Shown here piece by piece: positions 16,411 through 25,033 of a stretch of 64,000 nucleotides of DNA (position 1 is its first letter; each line of letters starts with the position of its first letter). Origin of the DNA: Candidatus Krumholzibacteriia bacterium (GTDB lineage: Bacteria > Krumholzibacteriota > Krumholzibacteriia > WVZY01 > JAKEHA01). Below the pieces are notes generated by a model. It ran no database searches. It was given only the letters and a program-made list of their open reading frames with translations, and was not told the origin of the DNA. The stretch spans positions 29,213 through 93,212 of the forward strand of contig JAOUHG010000001.1 of assembly GCA_029865265.1 (NCBI GenBank), given 5' to 3'. A program made the translations under genes and the position numbers.

Positions 16411-16970
16411 CGCTCTGCTCCCTTGTTCGACATCAGGGCGCGGAGTTTCTGCCGCGCGCCGGAGAGGAGCGTCTTGGACGTTCCCTCCGGGATGCCGAGA
16501 TGGTCGGATATCTCCCGATGCTTCATTCCTTCCACGTCGTGCAATACGAACACCATGCGCTGGTCGTCGGGCAGGCGCGCGATCATGCGTTCCAGGTCGA
16601 CCCGCGCCTCGTGCGGGTCCGGAACCACGGCCACGTCCGGAACCACCGCCACACCGGTTTCGCGCGAGCGTCCGTATTTGCGGACGCGGTCGCGCACGCG
16701 GTTGAGACCGATGCCGGTGAGCCAGGTGGAAAATGCGGAGTTCCACTGGAAGCGGTCGAGGCTCTCGAAGGCGTGGACCCAGATTTCCTGCACGACATCC
16801 TCCGCTTCGTGATCGCCCCGCGCCAGCAGCCGCGCCACCAGCATGAACAGGCGTGGCGTGTGGCGGCGGTAGAGCTCCCGGAAGGCGCGTTCGTCCCTGC
16901 GTTGGAGAACGGCCTCGACCAGTTCGCGGTCGGTCCGGAGGCTTTCCTGGGGCGCGCTCATCTCAGCCAT
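16407..16970 (-). CDS. ECF-family RNA polymerase sigma factor
   Basis: The 187-residue product starts at the ATG at 16970 with GGAG about 8 bases upstream. Another possible start, MSAPQ, lies 9 bases later. Region 2 is visible as AFRELYRRHTPRLF...EAEDVVQEIWVHAF and region 4 as ARLPDDQRMVFVLHDVEGMKHREIS followed by an HTH of the IPEGTSKTLL type. The linker between regions 2 and 4 has a short duplicated VAVVPD element. It is followed with a 4-base overlap by its probable anti-sigma factor. Together with the downstream vWA gene this looks like an envelope-responsive regulatory unit. Confidence 0.92.
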   Translation of the reverse strand: MAEMSAPQESLRTDRELVEAVLQRRDERAFRELYRRHTPRLFMLVARLLARGDHEAEDVVQEIWVHAFESLDRFQWNSAFSTWLTGIGLNRVRDRVRKYGRSRETGVAVVPDVAVVPDPHEARVDLERMIARLPDDQRMVFVLHDVEGMKHREISDHLGIPEGTSKTLLSGARQKLRALMSNKGAER

Positions 16971-17149
16971 TGAGTCGCTCCGAGTCGGGAAAAGGTTTGG
17001 ATGGAATCGAGGAATGATGGCACGCCTGCGACATCCTGGCGAACACTCTAACCGCTTAATGCCATTGATTTTGCCGGCCAAGCGCGGCGTTGCCGGAGGC
17101 CTTCTGCTCTGGTAGTGTGGGGTTCGCCCCAACCGGTCAGGAGCGTCCC

Positions 17150-17932
17150 ATGTCCCGCATTGCCATAACCCGTCAAGTCAGCAGGAGTATTGTTCATTGC
17201 GAGCTCACCCACCTCGCCCGTGAGCCCATCGACTACGCGCGCGCCGTCGAACAGCACGAGGCCTACGAAGCCGCGCTCGTACAACTGGGCTGCGAGATCG
17301 TGCGCGCACCCGCGGCGCACGACCTGCCCGACGCCGTATTCGTGGAAGACGTGGCCCTGGTGATGGACGAGGTGGCCGTCATGACCCGCCCGGGCGCGGA
17401 GTCGCGCCGCGCCGAGTTGCCGGGGGTGGAACCGCTGCTCGCGCGCTACCGCGACGTGGTGCGCATCGAAGCCCCGGGCACACTGGATGGGGGCGACGTT
17501 CTACTTGTGGGCAGGCGGTTCTTTGTGGGGCGGTCGAGCCGGACCAATGATGCGGGAATCGTGCACCTGCGCGCTCTGGTCTCAGAGCACGGCTATTCGG
17601 TGGATGCGGTGGACGTGCGCGGCTGTCTGCACCTGAAGTCCGCGGTAACGGCGGTGGGGGAGAGCACGCTCCTGGGAAACGGCACGTGGGTGGACCGGGG
17701 TGCGTTTGGCGATGTCGCGTGGATCGATGTGGATCCCGCGGAACCACATGCGGCGAATGCGCTATGGGTTGGCGACGGCGTCATCTATCCGCGCGCATAT
17801 TCACGCACGGCAGCTCTCGTGCGGACGCACCTCGATTCAAAGGGAATGTTGCTCCGTCTGGTCGACGCCTCGGAGCTGGCCAAGGCCGAGGGCGGCGTGA
17901 CGTGCTGCAGTCTGATCCTCACGAGCGGGTGA
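17150..17932 (+). CDS. N(G),N(G)-dimethylarginine dimethylaminohydrolase (DDAH)
   Basis: The 260-residue product (ATG at 17150, AGGAG 6 bases upstream; the longer frame has no ribosome site) belongs to the guanidino-modifying enzyme superfamily. It converts methylated arginines to citrulline and methylamines. Motifs are DAVFVEDVALV, TLDGGDVL, CLHLKSAV with the catalytic His161, and GGVTCCSL with catalytic Cys252, at positions matching the Glu/His/Cys triad of the family. The length fits bacterial DDAH. It stands alone between a divergent sigma gene and a convergent STAS gene, so its physiological role (nitrogen scavenging or removal of an inhibitor) is not indicated by context. A related citrulline-forming hydrolase is the main alternative. 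Confidence 0.88.
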   Translation: MSRIAITRQVSRSIVHCELTHLAREPIDYARAVEQHEAYEAALVQLGCEIVRAPAAHDLPDAVFVEDVALVMDEVAVMTRPGAESRRAELPGVEPLLARYRDVVRIEAPGTLDGGDVLLVGRRFFVGRSSRTNDAGIVHLRALVSEHGYSVDAVDVRGCLHLKSAVTAVGESTLLGNGTWVDRGAFGDVAWIDVDPAEPHAANALWVGDGVIYPRAYSRTAALVRTHLDSKGMLLRLVDASELAKAEGGVTCCSLILTSG

Positions 17933-17989
17933 GAAATGATGGTCAGGCACCGCATGGGTTGCGAAGGCCCATTCGCCCGTTGATCCGGC

Positions 17990-18361
17990 TTACTGGGCTC
18001 CGGCGGCCTTGCTCTGCTTCAAATACTGGATGGCCTCATCGGTGCTATCGAATGTCTGGAAGATACGGGTCAGTTGCGTGGTGATGAAGATACTCTTCAT
18101 TCTGTCAGCCAGACGGGCGAGCACCATTTCTCCTTCGGCGCTTCTGACGCTCGCGAGCGCGCCAATCAGCATCCCGACGCCGAGGCTGTTGGCCCAGGCA
18201 ACCTTGCCCAGGTCGATGACAAAGAGCCTCTTGTCTTCTTCCAGCGACGCCTTGATAAAGGCGTGAAAATCGTCCCGATCGTGGCCGGGTCCGCCCATGA
18301 GATTCCCCGACATCTCCACGACTACAACTTCGTCAATATCTCTTCGCTTCAGCTTCAGCAA
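17990..18361 (-). CDS. STAS-domain anti-sigma factor antagonist
   Basis: The 123-residue single-domain protein fits SpoIIAA/RsbV-type antagonists. It has an initial beta strand (VVVVEMSGNLMGG), the core L-F-V-I-D-L-G-K-V strand, and the loop WANSLGVGML, where the Ser of N-S-L-G is in the position normally phosphorylated by an RsbW-type kinase. Phosphorylation would release the partner kinase onto its sigma or other target. The RsbW-like HATPase at 10935-11822 is the only candidate partner in view. The gene is divergent from the hybrid sensor gene, with 91 bases between them. Confidence 0.88.
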   Translation of the reverse strand: MLKLKRRDIDEVVVVEMSGNLMGGPGHDRDDFHAFIKASLEEDKRLFVIDLGKVAWANSLGVGMLIGALASVRSAEGEMVLARLADRMKSIFITTQLTRIFQTFDSTDEAIQYLKQSKAAGAQ

Positions 18362-18438
18362 TTCGACCCCTCCTTCAACGGTACTCGTTGCCCCCCCCTG
18401 CGATTGCTACAGCTTACCGTAGAGGGTACCGGGACTGC

Positions 18439-18444
18439 TATAAT
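18439..18444 (+). promoter_or_regulatory. Candidate -10 box (TATAAT) of the hybrid sensor gene
   Basis: A perfect TATAAT ends only 8 bases before the ATG at 18453. If used, transcription would begin almost at the start codon, giving a leaderless message. No Shine-Dalgarno sequence is visible in that gap, which fits. Confidence 0.45.
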
Positions 18445-18452
18445 AGAAGCCT

Positions 18453-21400
18453 ATGCTCGAAGGGCGTCTCCGCGGGATCTCGAGGCTCAAGCGAGGCGGC
18501 GGCAGCGGCATCTGCGCCGCCGTGCTGCTGCTTCTGTGCCCCGCGATGGCGTCTTCGTCTCCGGTCGGTAACGGCCCGCAAAACGAGTCCATCTTCTCCA
18601 GTGCCTACCAGCCCACCATTGACAAGCTCACCGTCAATGACGGGCTACCGGAGAACTCCGTCCGCGCAATCGCACAGGATCGCGGCGGCTTCATGTGGTT
18701 CGGAACGCAGAACGGCCTGGCGCGATACGACGGCTACGAGATGACGGTGTTTCTGCCGTCGCCCGACGACAGCACGGCACTCGGGGATCGGACCATTGAG
18801 TCCATCATGGAGGATCAAGCCGGCTACATCTGGATTGGCACCTTTCTCAATGGATTGTGGCGCTTCGATCCCGCAACCGAAACCTTCCGGGGGTATTCCT
18901 TCCGGCGCGATGGCAGCGCGGGCGGAGGCCACGTTCGCGATGTGGCCGAGGATTCCGACCGACGATTGTGGGTTGCACTCGACAACGGCCTTGCGGTGCT
19001 GGCCCCCGAGACCGGAGTAATCTCCTGGATCTGGCCACAGGACGGCTCCGAGGATGGCACCGCGGTCGTCTTTTCATCGCTCGGGGTCGACCCGCGCGGA
19101 AACGTGTGGGTGGGGACTGAGTCGAACGGCATCGCTGTCGTGGAGCGCGGGTCCGCGCAGGCACGTTTTTTCGATACCACCCGTCCCGGTACCGAACTGC
19201 TCCACCAGACCATCATCCGGGATATATTTCTGTCGCCGGACGGTGCGCTGTGGGTGGCTTCGGATCTGGGGCTGTCATTGTGGAGCCCAACCACGGATAC
19301 ATTCGTTCCGTTTGTCCCGCAGCCCGATACCGGCGGTGCCCGGGAATTGCGCATGCTGAGCATTGCCGCCGCCCCGGACGGCGTGCTGTGGATCGGCTCC
19401 GTGGCCCGTATCTATGCGTTCGACCCCGTGGCGCGGCGGTTTCGCAGTTTCGCGTACGATCCGGAACGCCTGCCAACGCTCGCAAACGGCCCGTTTCTGG
19501 CGATGTACTGTGATCGCTCCGGTCTGATATGGGCCGGCAGCTGGCTGGCCGGCATCAACAAGATCGATCCGGCCGGCGTGGGCTTCCGGGTGCGCCGTCA
19601 CGACCCCTCCGACAGCGGCAGTCTTCCCTATGACCAGGTTGAGGCGGTTTATCGGGATCGCGAAGGCACAGTGTTGGTGTCGACCGGACGTTACGGACGC
19701 GACAGCGATGTGGGCGCGTTGTCCCGCGCGGCCACCATCGATGCGCCTTTCCGGGCGGTGGAGGAGCACGCGGGGCGCGCGTTTGGCGTGGTGCGCAGTT
19801 TCCACCGGGACGATGACGGTGTTGTCTGGGTTGGTACGTCGCGGGGCGTCTGGTACTTGCGGGACGGCGCGCCCGTCCCCGCCAGGATCGAATCCGGGCC
19901 CGTGGCCGACAAGCTGGGCCACGCCAATGTGCGGTCCATGGCATCGCAGGGGGAAGACCTTTGGGTGGGAACGACCAACCATGGTTTGTTTCGTCTGAAC
20001 AAGCGGACGGGCCAGCTCACGAACTTCGCCAACGATCCCTCGGACACGACGTCCCTCAGCCAGCAGGCGGTGGTCGTGGTTCATGTCGACCCGCGTGGGC
20101 GTGTCTGGGCCGGCACCGACGCGCGCGGGCTCAACCTGTTTGACGAAGGTACGCAGACGTTCACGCGTTTCTTCGACCCTCGCCTGGGGCTCGATTCCAT
20201 CGTGGACATTCACGATGCCGAAGGCGGTGATCTGTGGCTCGGAACCTTCGCCGGCTTGCTGCGCTTCAATGCCAAGAACGGCGTGGTCCAGTCCGTCGGC
20301 ATCAACAATGGTCTTCCCAATGATCTCGTGGTTTCGATTCTGGAGGACGACGCGGGGCGGCTGTGGCTGGCGACCGGCAAGGGAATCGCGTGCTACATGC
20401 CCGGCGTGGGCGTGGTCAAGACCTACGAGGAGCGCGACGGACTGCCGGGTAACGACGCCCAGTTCGCGAGCTTTCGGGCAGGCGATGGCACGTTGCTGTT
20501 TGGTGGAGCAGGAGGGCTGACGTCGTTCCGGCCCAGTGACATCCGCGACAGCGGCTTCGTGCCGCCGGTGGTGCTTACCAGCATGACCGTGTCGGACCGG
20601 CCGATGGGAATCGGTGGCGCGTCGCCCCTGAGCGCGGCACTGCACATGACGGAGAATATCAGGCTCGATCACAACCAGAACGATCTGTCGATCTCCTTCG
20701 CCGCCCTCGACTACGGCCGGCCCGAACGTAATCGCTATCGCTTCCGCCTCGATGACTACGACAACGACTGGCGCACGCCTGGCCCGAGGCGAACGGCCAC
20801 CTACACCAATCTGACGCCGGGCAACTATGTGTTCCGGGTACAGGGCAGCAACCGGGACGGTGTGTGGAATGAAGCAGGCACATCCCTGCGGATCCGTATC
20901 GCCCCGCCCTGGTGGCAGACAAACTGGGCCAACGCGCTCTACTTCCTGCTGGGCGTCGGTGTTCTCTCGGTTGTCTACCGGCAGATCATGCACCGGGCGC
21001 GTATGCGGACCGCGCTCGCCGTCGAACGCGCCGAGGCGGAGCATTTTCACGAGCTGGATCGTGTGAAGTCGCGCTTCCTTGCCAATATATCGCACGAGTT
21101 CCGCACACCGCTGACCCTCATCGAAACGCCGCTGCAGCGTCTTGCGACCGATCCAGGGTCGGGGGATTCGCGCCTCTTCGAGACGATGGCGCGCAATGCC
21201 AGGCGTCTCGGGCAGTTGATCGACCAGTTGCTGGATCTGTCGCGGCTGGAGGCCGGCCGCCTGCCCGTCAAATGGCAACGGGGAGATTACCTGGCGTTTC
21301 TCAGGGCACTGGTGATGTCGTTCGATTCCTTCGCGGGCACACGCGGCGTCCGCATGGAGACGAACATCCCTGTGGAGGCAGGTGACGGATGGTTCGATGC

Positions 21401-22667
21401 GGACATCGTGGAGAAGATCGTCACGAATTTGATGTCCAACGCGTTCAAGTTTACGCCGGAAGGTGGCACTGTTCTGATCGGGGTATCCGTCTCGCCTGAA
21501 ACCGTCCTGACACGCGTGCCGCGCATGGGCCGCTCCAGTGTGGAGGGTAGCCGTCACGGGAACGCGCGCAGAGTCCAGATCACGGTCAGCAATACCGGGT
21601 CCTACATTCCCCCCGCCGAACGAAAACGGATCTTCAACCGTTTTCACGAAGTGTCGCCCTCGGGCGGAACCGGCATCGGGCTGTCGTTGGTGAAGGAACT
21701 CGTGGACTGGATGTATGGCGATGTCTCCGTCGACAGCGATCCGCAGTCGGGAACCCGTTTTCAGGTGGTGCTGCCGGTATTCACGGAGGCGCCTGTCGCC
21801 GAACTCGCAGAGGCGGAGGGAATGCTGGCCGGGGCAGGAGAGTCGCTCACCTACGAGCCGGCGGATACGGACGGGGCAGAGGGCGGAGAAGAGGAGACGG
21901 TCGAGGACGCGCCGATGATTCTCGTCGTCGAGGATCACCTGGACCTGAGGTCATATCTGCGTCACGAACTCTCGCCCGATTTCAGGGTTCTGGAAGCCGA
22001 GAACGGACGCGCGGGTTTCGAAAAAGCCGTGGCCGAAATCCCAGACCTCGTGCTGAGCGACGTGATGATGCCGGAAACGGATGGCTTCGAACTGTGCGAG
22101 AAACTCAAGGAAGATGAGCGGACCAGCCACATTCCGGTCATCCTTCTCACCGCGCGTGTCGAAGCGGAGAGCCGCAAGAAAGGGCTTCGGACCGGCGCGG
22201 ATGACTACATCGCCAAGCCCTTCAATGCCGAAGAACTCAAGTTGCGCGCCAACAACCTGATAGAGCAGCGGCGCAAGCTCGCCGAACGTTTTGCGCGCAC
22301 TGTTGCGATTCTCGCCCCGAACGCCATGCCGGTGACGTCCGCGGACGAGCGCTTCCTTGTGCGGACACGCGAGGTCATCGAGGCCCACCTGGACGATACC
22401 GATTTCCGGGTGGAGCACCTGTGCGAGGAGGTCGCCATGAGCCGCGCCCAACTCCACCGCAAGCTCAAGGCACTGACGGGGAAGTCCACCAGCGAGTTCG
22501 TTCGAACCCATCGGATCCAGCGGGCCGCGCAGCTCCTCAAGGGGGGCTATGGCAACGTAACCGAGGTGGCGCTGGCCGTCGGCTTCCAGAATCTCTCCTA
22601 CTTTTCCAAGAGCTTCCGGGCCCAGTACGGGGTTCTGCCCTCGGACTACCCCCAGCGCCGCCGATAG
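18453..22667 (+). CDS. Hybrid two-component system protein (propeller sensor, kinase, receiver, AraC regulator)
   Basis: The 1404-residue protein combines a whole signalling pathway. A signal peptide/signal anchor (about 1-35) is followed by two seven-bladed Reg_prop-type propellers with repeated IWIGT, LWVGT and VWAGT blades. Then come a Y_Y_Y domain (about 745-825, ending in NLTPGNYVFRVQGSN), a transmembrane helix (about 830-850) and a histidine kinase with phospho-acceptor H881 in ISHEFRTPLTL. The ATPase domain has an N-box (NLMSNAFKF). A receiver domain follows, with D1203 in LSDVMMPETDG, then an AraC-type HTH at the C-terminus (EVALAVGFQNLSYFSKSF). In Bacteroidetes such proteins sense periplasmic oligosaccharides and switch on polysaccharide-use genes. 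Here it could govern the secreted enzymes downstream or the laminarin module 13 kb upstream; neither target is shown. Confidence 0.95.
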   Translation: MLEGRLRGISRLKRGGGSGICAAVLLLLCPAMASSSPVGNGPQNESIFSSAYQPTIDKLTVNDGLPENSVRAIAQDRGGFMWFGTQNGLARYDGYEMTVFLPSPDDSTALGDRTIESIMEDQAGYIWIGTFLNGLWRFDPATETFRGYSFRRDGSAGGGHVRDVAEDSDRRLWVALDNGLAVLAPETGVISWIWPQDGSEDGTAVVFSSLGVDPRGNVWVGTESNGIAVVERGSAQARFFDTTRPGTELLHQTIIRDIFLSPDGALWVASDLGLSLWSPTTDTFVPFVPQPDTGGARELRMLSIAAAPDGVLWIGSVARIYAFDPVARRFRSFAYDPERLPTLANGPFLAMYCDRSGLIWAGSWLAGINKIDPAGVGFRVRRHDPSDSGSLPYDQVEAVYRDREGTVLVSTGRYGRDSDVGALSRAATIDAPFRAVEEHAGRAFGVVRSFHRDDDGVVWVGTSRGVWYLRDGAPVPARIESGPVADKLGHANVRSMASQGEDLWVGTTNHGLFRLNKRTGQLTNFANDPSDTTSLSQQAVVVVHVDPRGRVWAGTDARGLNLFDEGTQTFTRFFDPRLGLDSIVDIHDAEGGDLWLGTFAGLLRFNAKNGVVQSVGINNGLPNDLVVSILEDDAGRLWLATGKGIACYMPGVGVVKTYEERDGLPGNDAQFASFRAGDGTLLFGGAGGLTSFRPSDIRDSGFVPPVVLTSMTVSDRPMGIGGASPLSAALHMTENIRLDHNQNDLSISFAALDYGRPERNRYRFRLDDYDNDWRTPGPRRTATYTNLTPGNYVFRVQGSNRDGVWNEAGTSLRIRIAPPWWQTNWANALYFLLGVGVLSVVYRQIMHRARMRTALAVERAEAEHFHELDRVKSRFLANISHEFRTPLTLIETPLQRLATDPGSGDSRLFETMARNARRLGQLIDQLLDLSRLEAGRLPVKWQRGDYLAFLRALVMSFDSFAGTRGVRMETNIPVEAGDGWFDADIVEKIVTNLMSNAFKFTPEGGTVLIGVSVSPETVLTRVPRMGRSSVEGSRHGNARRVQITVSNTGSYIPPAERKRIFNRFHEVSPSGGTGIGLSLVKELVDWMYGDVSVDSDPQSGTRFQVVLPVFTEAPVAELAEAEGMLAGAGESLTYEPADTDGAEGGEEETVEDAPMILVVEDHLDLRSYLRHELSPDFRVLEAENGRAGFEKAVAEIPDLVLSDVMMPETDGFELCEKLKEDERTSHIPVILLTARVEAESRKKGLRTGADDYIAKPFNAEELKLRANNLIEQRRKLAERFARTVAILAPNAMPVTSADERFLVRTREVIEAHLDDTDFRVEHLCEEVAMSRAQLHRKLKALTGKSTSEFVRTHRIQRAAQLLKGGYGNVTEVALAVGFQNLSYFSKSFRAQYGVLPSDYPQRRR

Positions 22668-22832
22668 AGACAATACTGCTAAAGTCCGCAACATGCCTGC
22701 TAGCGGGCCAAAGGGCGTTTTCTCTACAATCTCCACTGTAAATCGTACATTCGTCGGATCCAGCACCTGGGTATTCCAGACAGGGCAGTGGGATTCGGCC
22801 TCCCTCAACCTCGATAAAGAGGGGAAATCCTT

Positions 22833-23504
22833 ATGAACAAGGCAGCTATCAGATTTGCAGCCCTGGCCCTCGTTGCACTCGTCGCGGTTGCGCCGATCGC
22901 AAACGCCACCACCATCTGGGACCAGTCGACGTTCGACCCCCTGGGTGCCGGCTTCTTTAACACCATCTCCGGTGGCCCCCCGTTTGGAATGACGGTGTAT
23001 ACCGTTGCAGACGTTACACTTACCGGCCAGTGCGTGGTTGACTGCGTGACCATGTACTACTCGGCCCTCGATCCGGGCTGGGGTGGCGCAATCTCGCAGG
23101 GCGTCGTCAATGTGTTCCCGCGGACAGGCGCTTTGCCGATTGACGGGACGGACAACCCGACCGTTGGAGCGGTGGTGCCGATGACGGCCACGCTGATGTC
23201 CGGCGCGGGTGGCGAGTACTTCGCCCTGACCGCCTGTGGGCTCAACATCAATTTGCCCGCGGGTGACTACTGGATCAGCATCACCCCGAACGCGCCGTCC
23301 GGCCCGGGGGGTGGCGAACTCGCGCTGGGTTCGACGACCTACCTCGGCGTTGATCCGGCCTCGTACGACCAGTACGCGTTCCCCGGTCCGCCGGCGTGGT
23401 TTGTGTTCAACCCCGGCCTGGATATCGCCATCAAGATCGAGGGCTCGTGCCCGGTGAGCACAGAGACTTCGACCTGGGGCAAGGTCAAGTCGTTGTACCG
23501 GTAG
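22833..23504 (+). CDS. Secreted protein of unknown function with a WGKVKSLYR tail
   Basis: The 223-residue product has a strong ribosome site (GAGGGG) and a signal peptide ending ANA. The mature part is rich in Gly, Thr and aromatic residues and looks like a beta-sandwich, with two cysteines in GQCVVDCVTMYY. I do not recognise a family. It lacks the usual sorting domain and instead ends in a short STWGKVKSLYR tail after a proline/threonine stretch, which could be a separate C-terminal signal. It is the first gene after the hybrid regulator and is closed by a terminator, so it is probably transcribed on its own. Confidence 0.65.
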   Translation: MNKAAIRFAALALVALVAVAPIANATTIWDQSTFDPLGAGFFNTISGGPPFGMTVYTVADVTLTGQCVVDCVTMYYSALDPGWGGAISQGVVNVFPRTGALPIDGTDNPTVGAVVPMTATLMSGAGGEYFALTACGLNINLPAGDYWISITPNAPSGPGGGELALGSTTYLGVDPASYDQYAFPGPPAWFVFNPGLDIAIKIEGSCPVSTETSTWGKVKSLYR

Positions 23505-23518
23505 TTTCGAGTGTGAAA

Positions 23519-23542
23519 CGGGCCACCCACATGGGTGGCCCG
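23519..23542 (+). terminator. Rho-independent terminator
   Basis: A perfect 10-bp stem CGGGCCACCC/GGGTGGCCCG with loop ACAT is preceded by GAAA and followed by TTTCC. It lies 14 bases past the stop of the 22833-23504 gene. Confidence 0.8.
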
Positions 23543-23617
23543 TTTCCGGTTTCCGCGATGCAGCCCCCCCCATTGCTCATCGATGAATCGAGACAACTTT
23601 TCTACGGGAGTCCTGGA

Positions 23618-25033
23618 ATGAAACGTATCACATCCGCTATCGGAGCATTCTGTATCGGCTCGGTTGTTCTGTGCGGTGCAGCGAACGGGCAGGTCGCATT
23701 CCGGATGATTGGTGAGGGGCAGGCGACCGGCATCAACGCGGACGGCAGGGTGGTCGTTGGCAACATGAACGGCACCTTCGAAGCCTTCCGGTGGACACCA
23801 CTCACGGGCATCGTGCCGCTCGGCCGCCCGGCAATCTGGGCCGGTGTTCAGGCCGGCACGCCCGACGTCTCTTCCGACGGAACACAGGTGTCTGCGACCA
23901 TCTCCAGCCTGGACAGCACATACGCGACAATCGGACGCTGGACGGAAGGCGCAGGCTGGGAGGAGTGCCTGCCGCCCGCACCCCCCGATGGTGGGATCCT
24001 GGGCACGGCTTACGGTAGCGCGTGGGGCATTTCGGACGACGGCAAGACAGTGGTCGGCCTTTACTGGCGCCCGGGCCAGACGGATGGGACCGCGCACGCC
24101 GTTTTCTGGACCGAGGCCACCGGTGCGGTGAGCCTGGGTAGCAGTGGCAGGAACAGCCGCGCGAACGATGCGAACGCAGATGGGTCTGTCATTGTGGGCT
24201 GGGACGAAGCTCCCTTCGGCAACTGGCAGCCGACGGTGTGGGATGACGGGTTGCTCACGCACCTGTCAACCAAGGATGCTTTTCACGATGCGGAAGCAGT
24301 CACGGCGGATGGCAAGATGGTGGTGGGTGAGTCGTACAACACCACGACCAACGCTCTGGTCGCCGCCATCTGGCGCTTCAACGGCACCACCTGGGATGAG
24401 CAGCTGATTGGCGCGCTGCCCGGCACGTTTCCGGGGTACGGCCTCGCCAAGTGCATGGACGTGACACCGGACGGCAGCATGGTCGTCGGGTACAACCGCT
24501 TCGACTTTGCGCCCGCGCCGGCAACCGGCTTCATCTGGACGCAGGCGGGGGGCATGGTCAACCTCGAGACCTTCCTCGTGGCCAACGGCGTCACGCTGCC
24601 GCCGCAGTTCGACATTCTGGGACTCAACGGCGTGTCAGATGATGGCAAGGTGCTATGCGGTGTTGGCCAGGACACGACCTTCCCCTTCGCCTATCGCAGT
24701 TTCCTGGTCTACCTGGACCCGCTGACCGGCGTTGCCGGTACACCCGGTGTCGCGGGAATGGAACTCGGGCAGAACTACCCGAATCCGTTCAACCCTGCAA
24801 CGTCCATTCCGCTGACCGTGACCACGGCCGGCAACGTGCATCTCGACGTCTTCAATGCCGCCGGCCAGCACGTGCGCACGCTGCACAACGGTTTCGTCGG
24901 CGCCGGAATCCACAGCTTTGCGTGGAGCGGCGTGAATGATCGTGGCGTGCCGCAGGCGAGCGGAGTGTACTTCGCGCGCCTGCAGGGTGCGGGAGGGCTC
25001 GAGCAGACGCGTCGCATGGTGCTCTTGAAATGA
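23618..25033 (+). CDS. Secreted HAF-repeat (propeller-type) protein with sorting domain
   Basis: The start at 23618 (GGGAG 8 bases upstream) is chosen because it opens a signal peptide (MKRITSAIGAFCIGSVVLCGAANG). The longer frame runs back through the terminator. The 471-residue product contains repeated blades such as GINADGRVVVGNMNG...AFRW, DDGKTVVGLYW, ADGSVIVGWDE and PDGSMVVGYNR. These are the HAF-type extracellular repeat (an S-x-D-G-x-x-V-V-G core followed by a W strand) expected to form a beta-propeller. The C-terminal 85 residues are the NPFNP...MVLLK sorting domain. Function beyond surface display is unknown. The stop overlaps the next gene by 4 bases. Confidence 0.8.
   Translation: MKRITSAIGAFCIGSVVLCGAANGQVAFRMIGEGQATGINADGRVVVGNMNGTFEAFRWTPLTGIVPLGRPAIWAGVQAGTPDVSSDGTQVSATISSLDSTYATIGRWTEGAGWEECLPPAPPDGGILGTAYGSAWGISDDGKTVVGLYWRPGQTDGTAHAVFWTEATGAVSLGSSGRNSRANDANADGSVIVGWDEAPFGNWQPTVWDDGLLTHLSTKDAFHDAEAVTADGKMVVGESYNTTTNALVAAIWRFNGTTWDEQLIGALPGTFPGYGLAKCMDVTPDGSMVVGYNRFDFAPAPATGFIWTQAGGMVNLETFLVANGVTLPPQFDILGLNGVSDDGKVLCGVGQDTTFPFAYRSFLVYLDPLTGVAGTPGVAGMELGQNYPNPFNPATSIPLTVTTAGNVHLDVFNAAGQHVRTLHNGFVGAGIHSFAWSGVNDRGVPQASGVYFARLQGAGGLEQTRRMVLLK

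Noticed and set aside
19275..21938. An 887-residue open frame on the minus strand
   Set aside because: It lies wholly inside the hybrid sensor gene, is rich in Arg/His/Gly from reading the complementary strand of a GC-rich gene, and has no recognisable domain.
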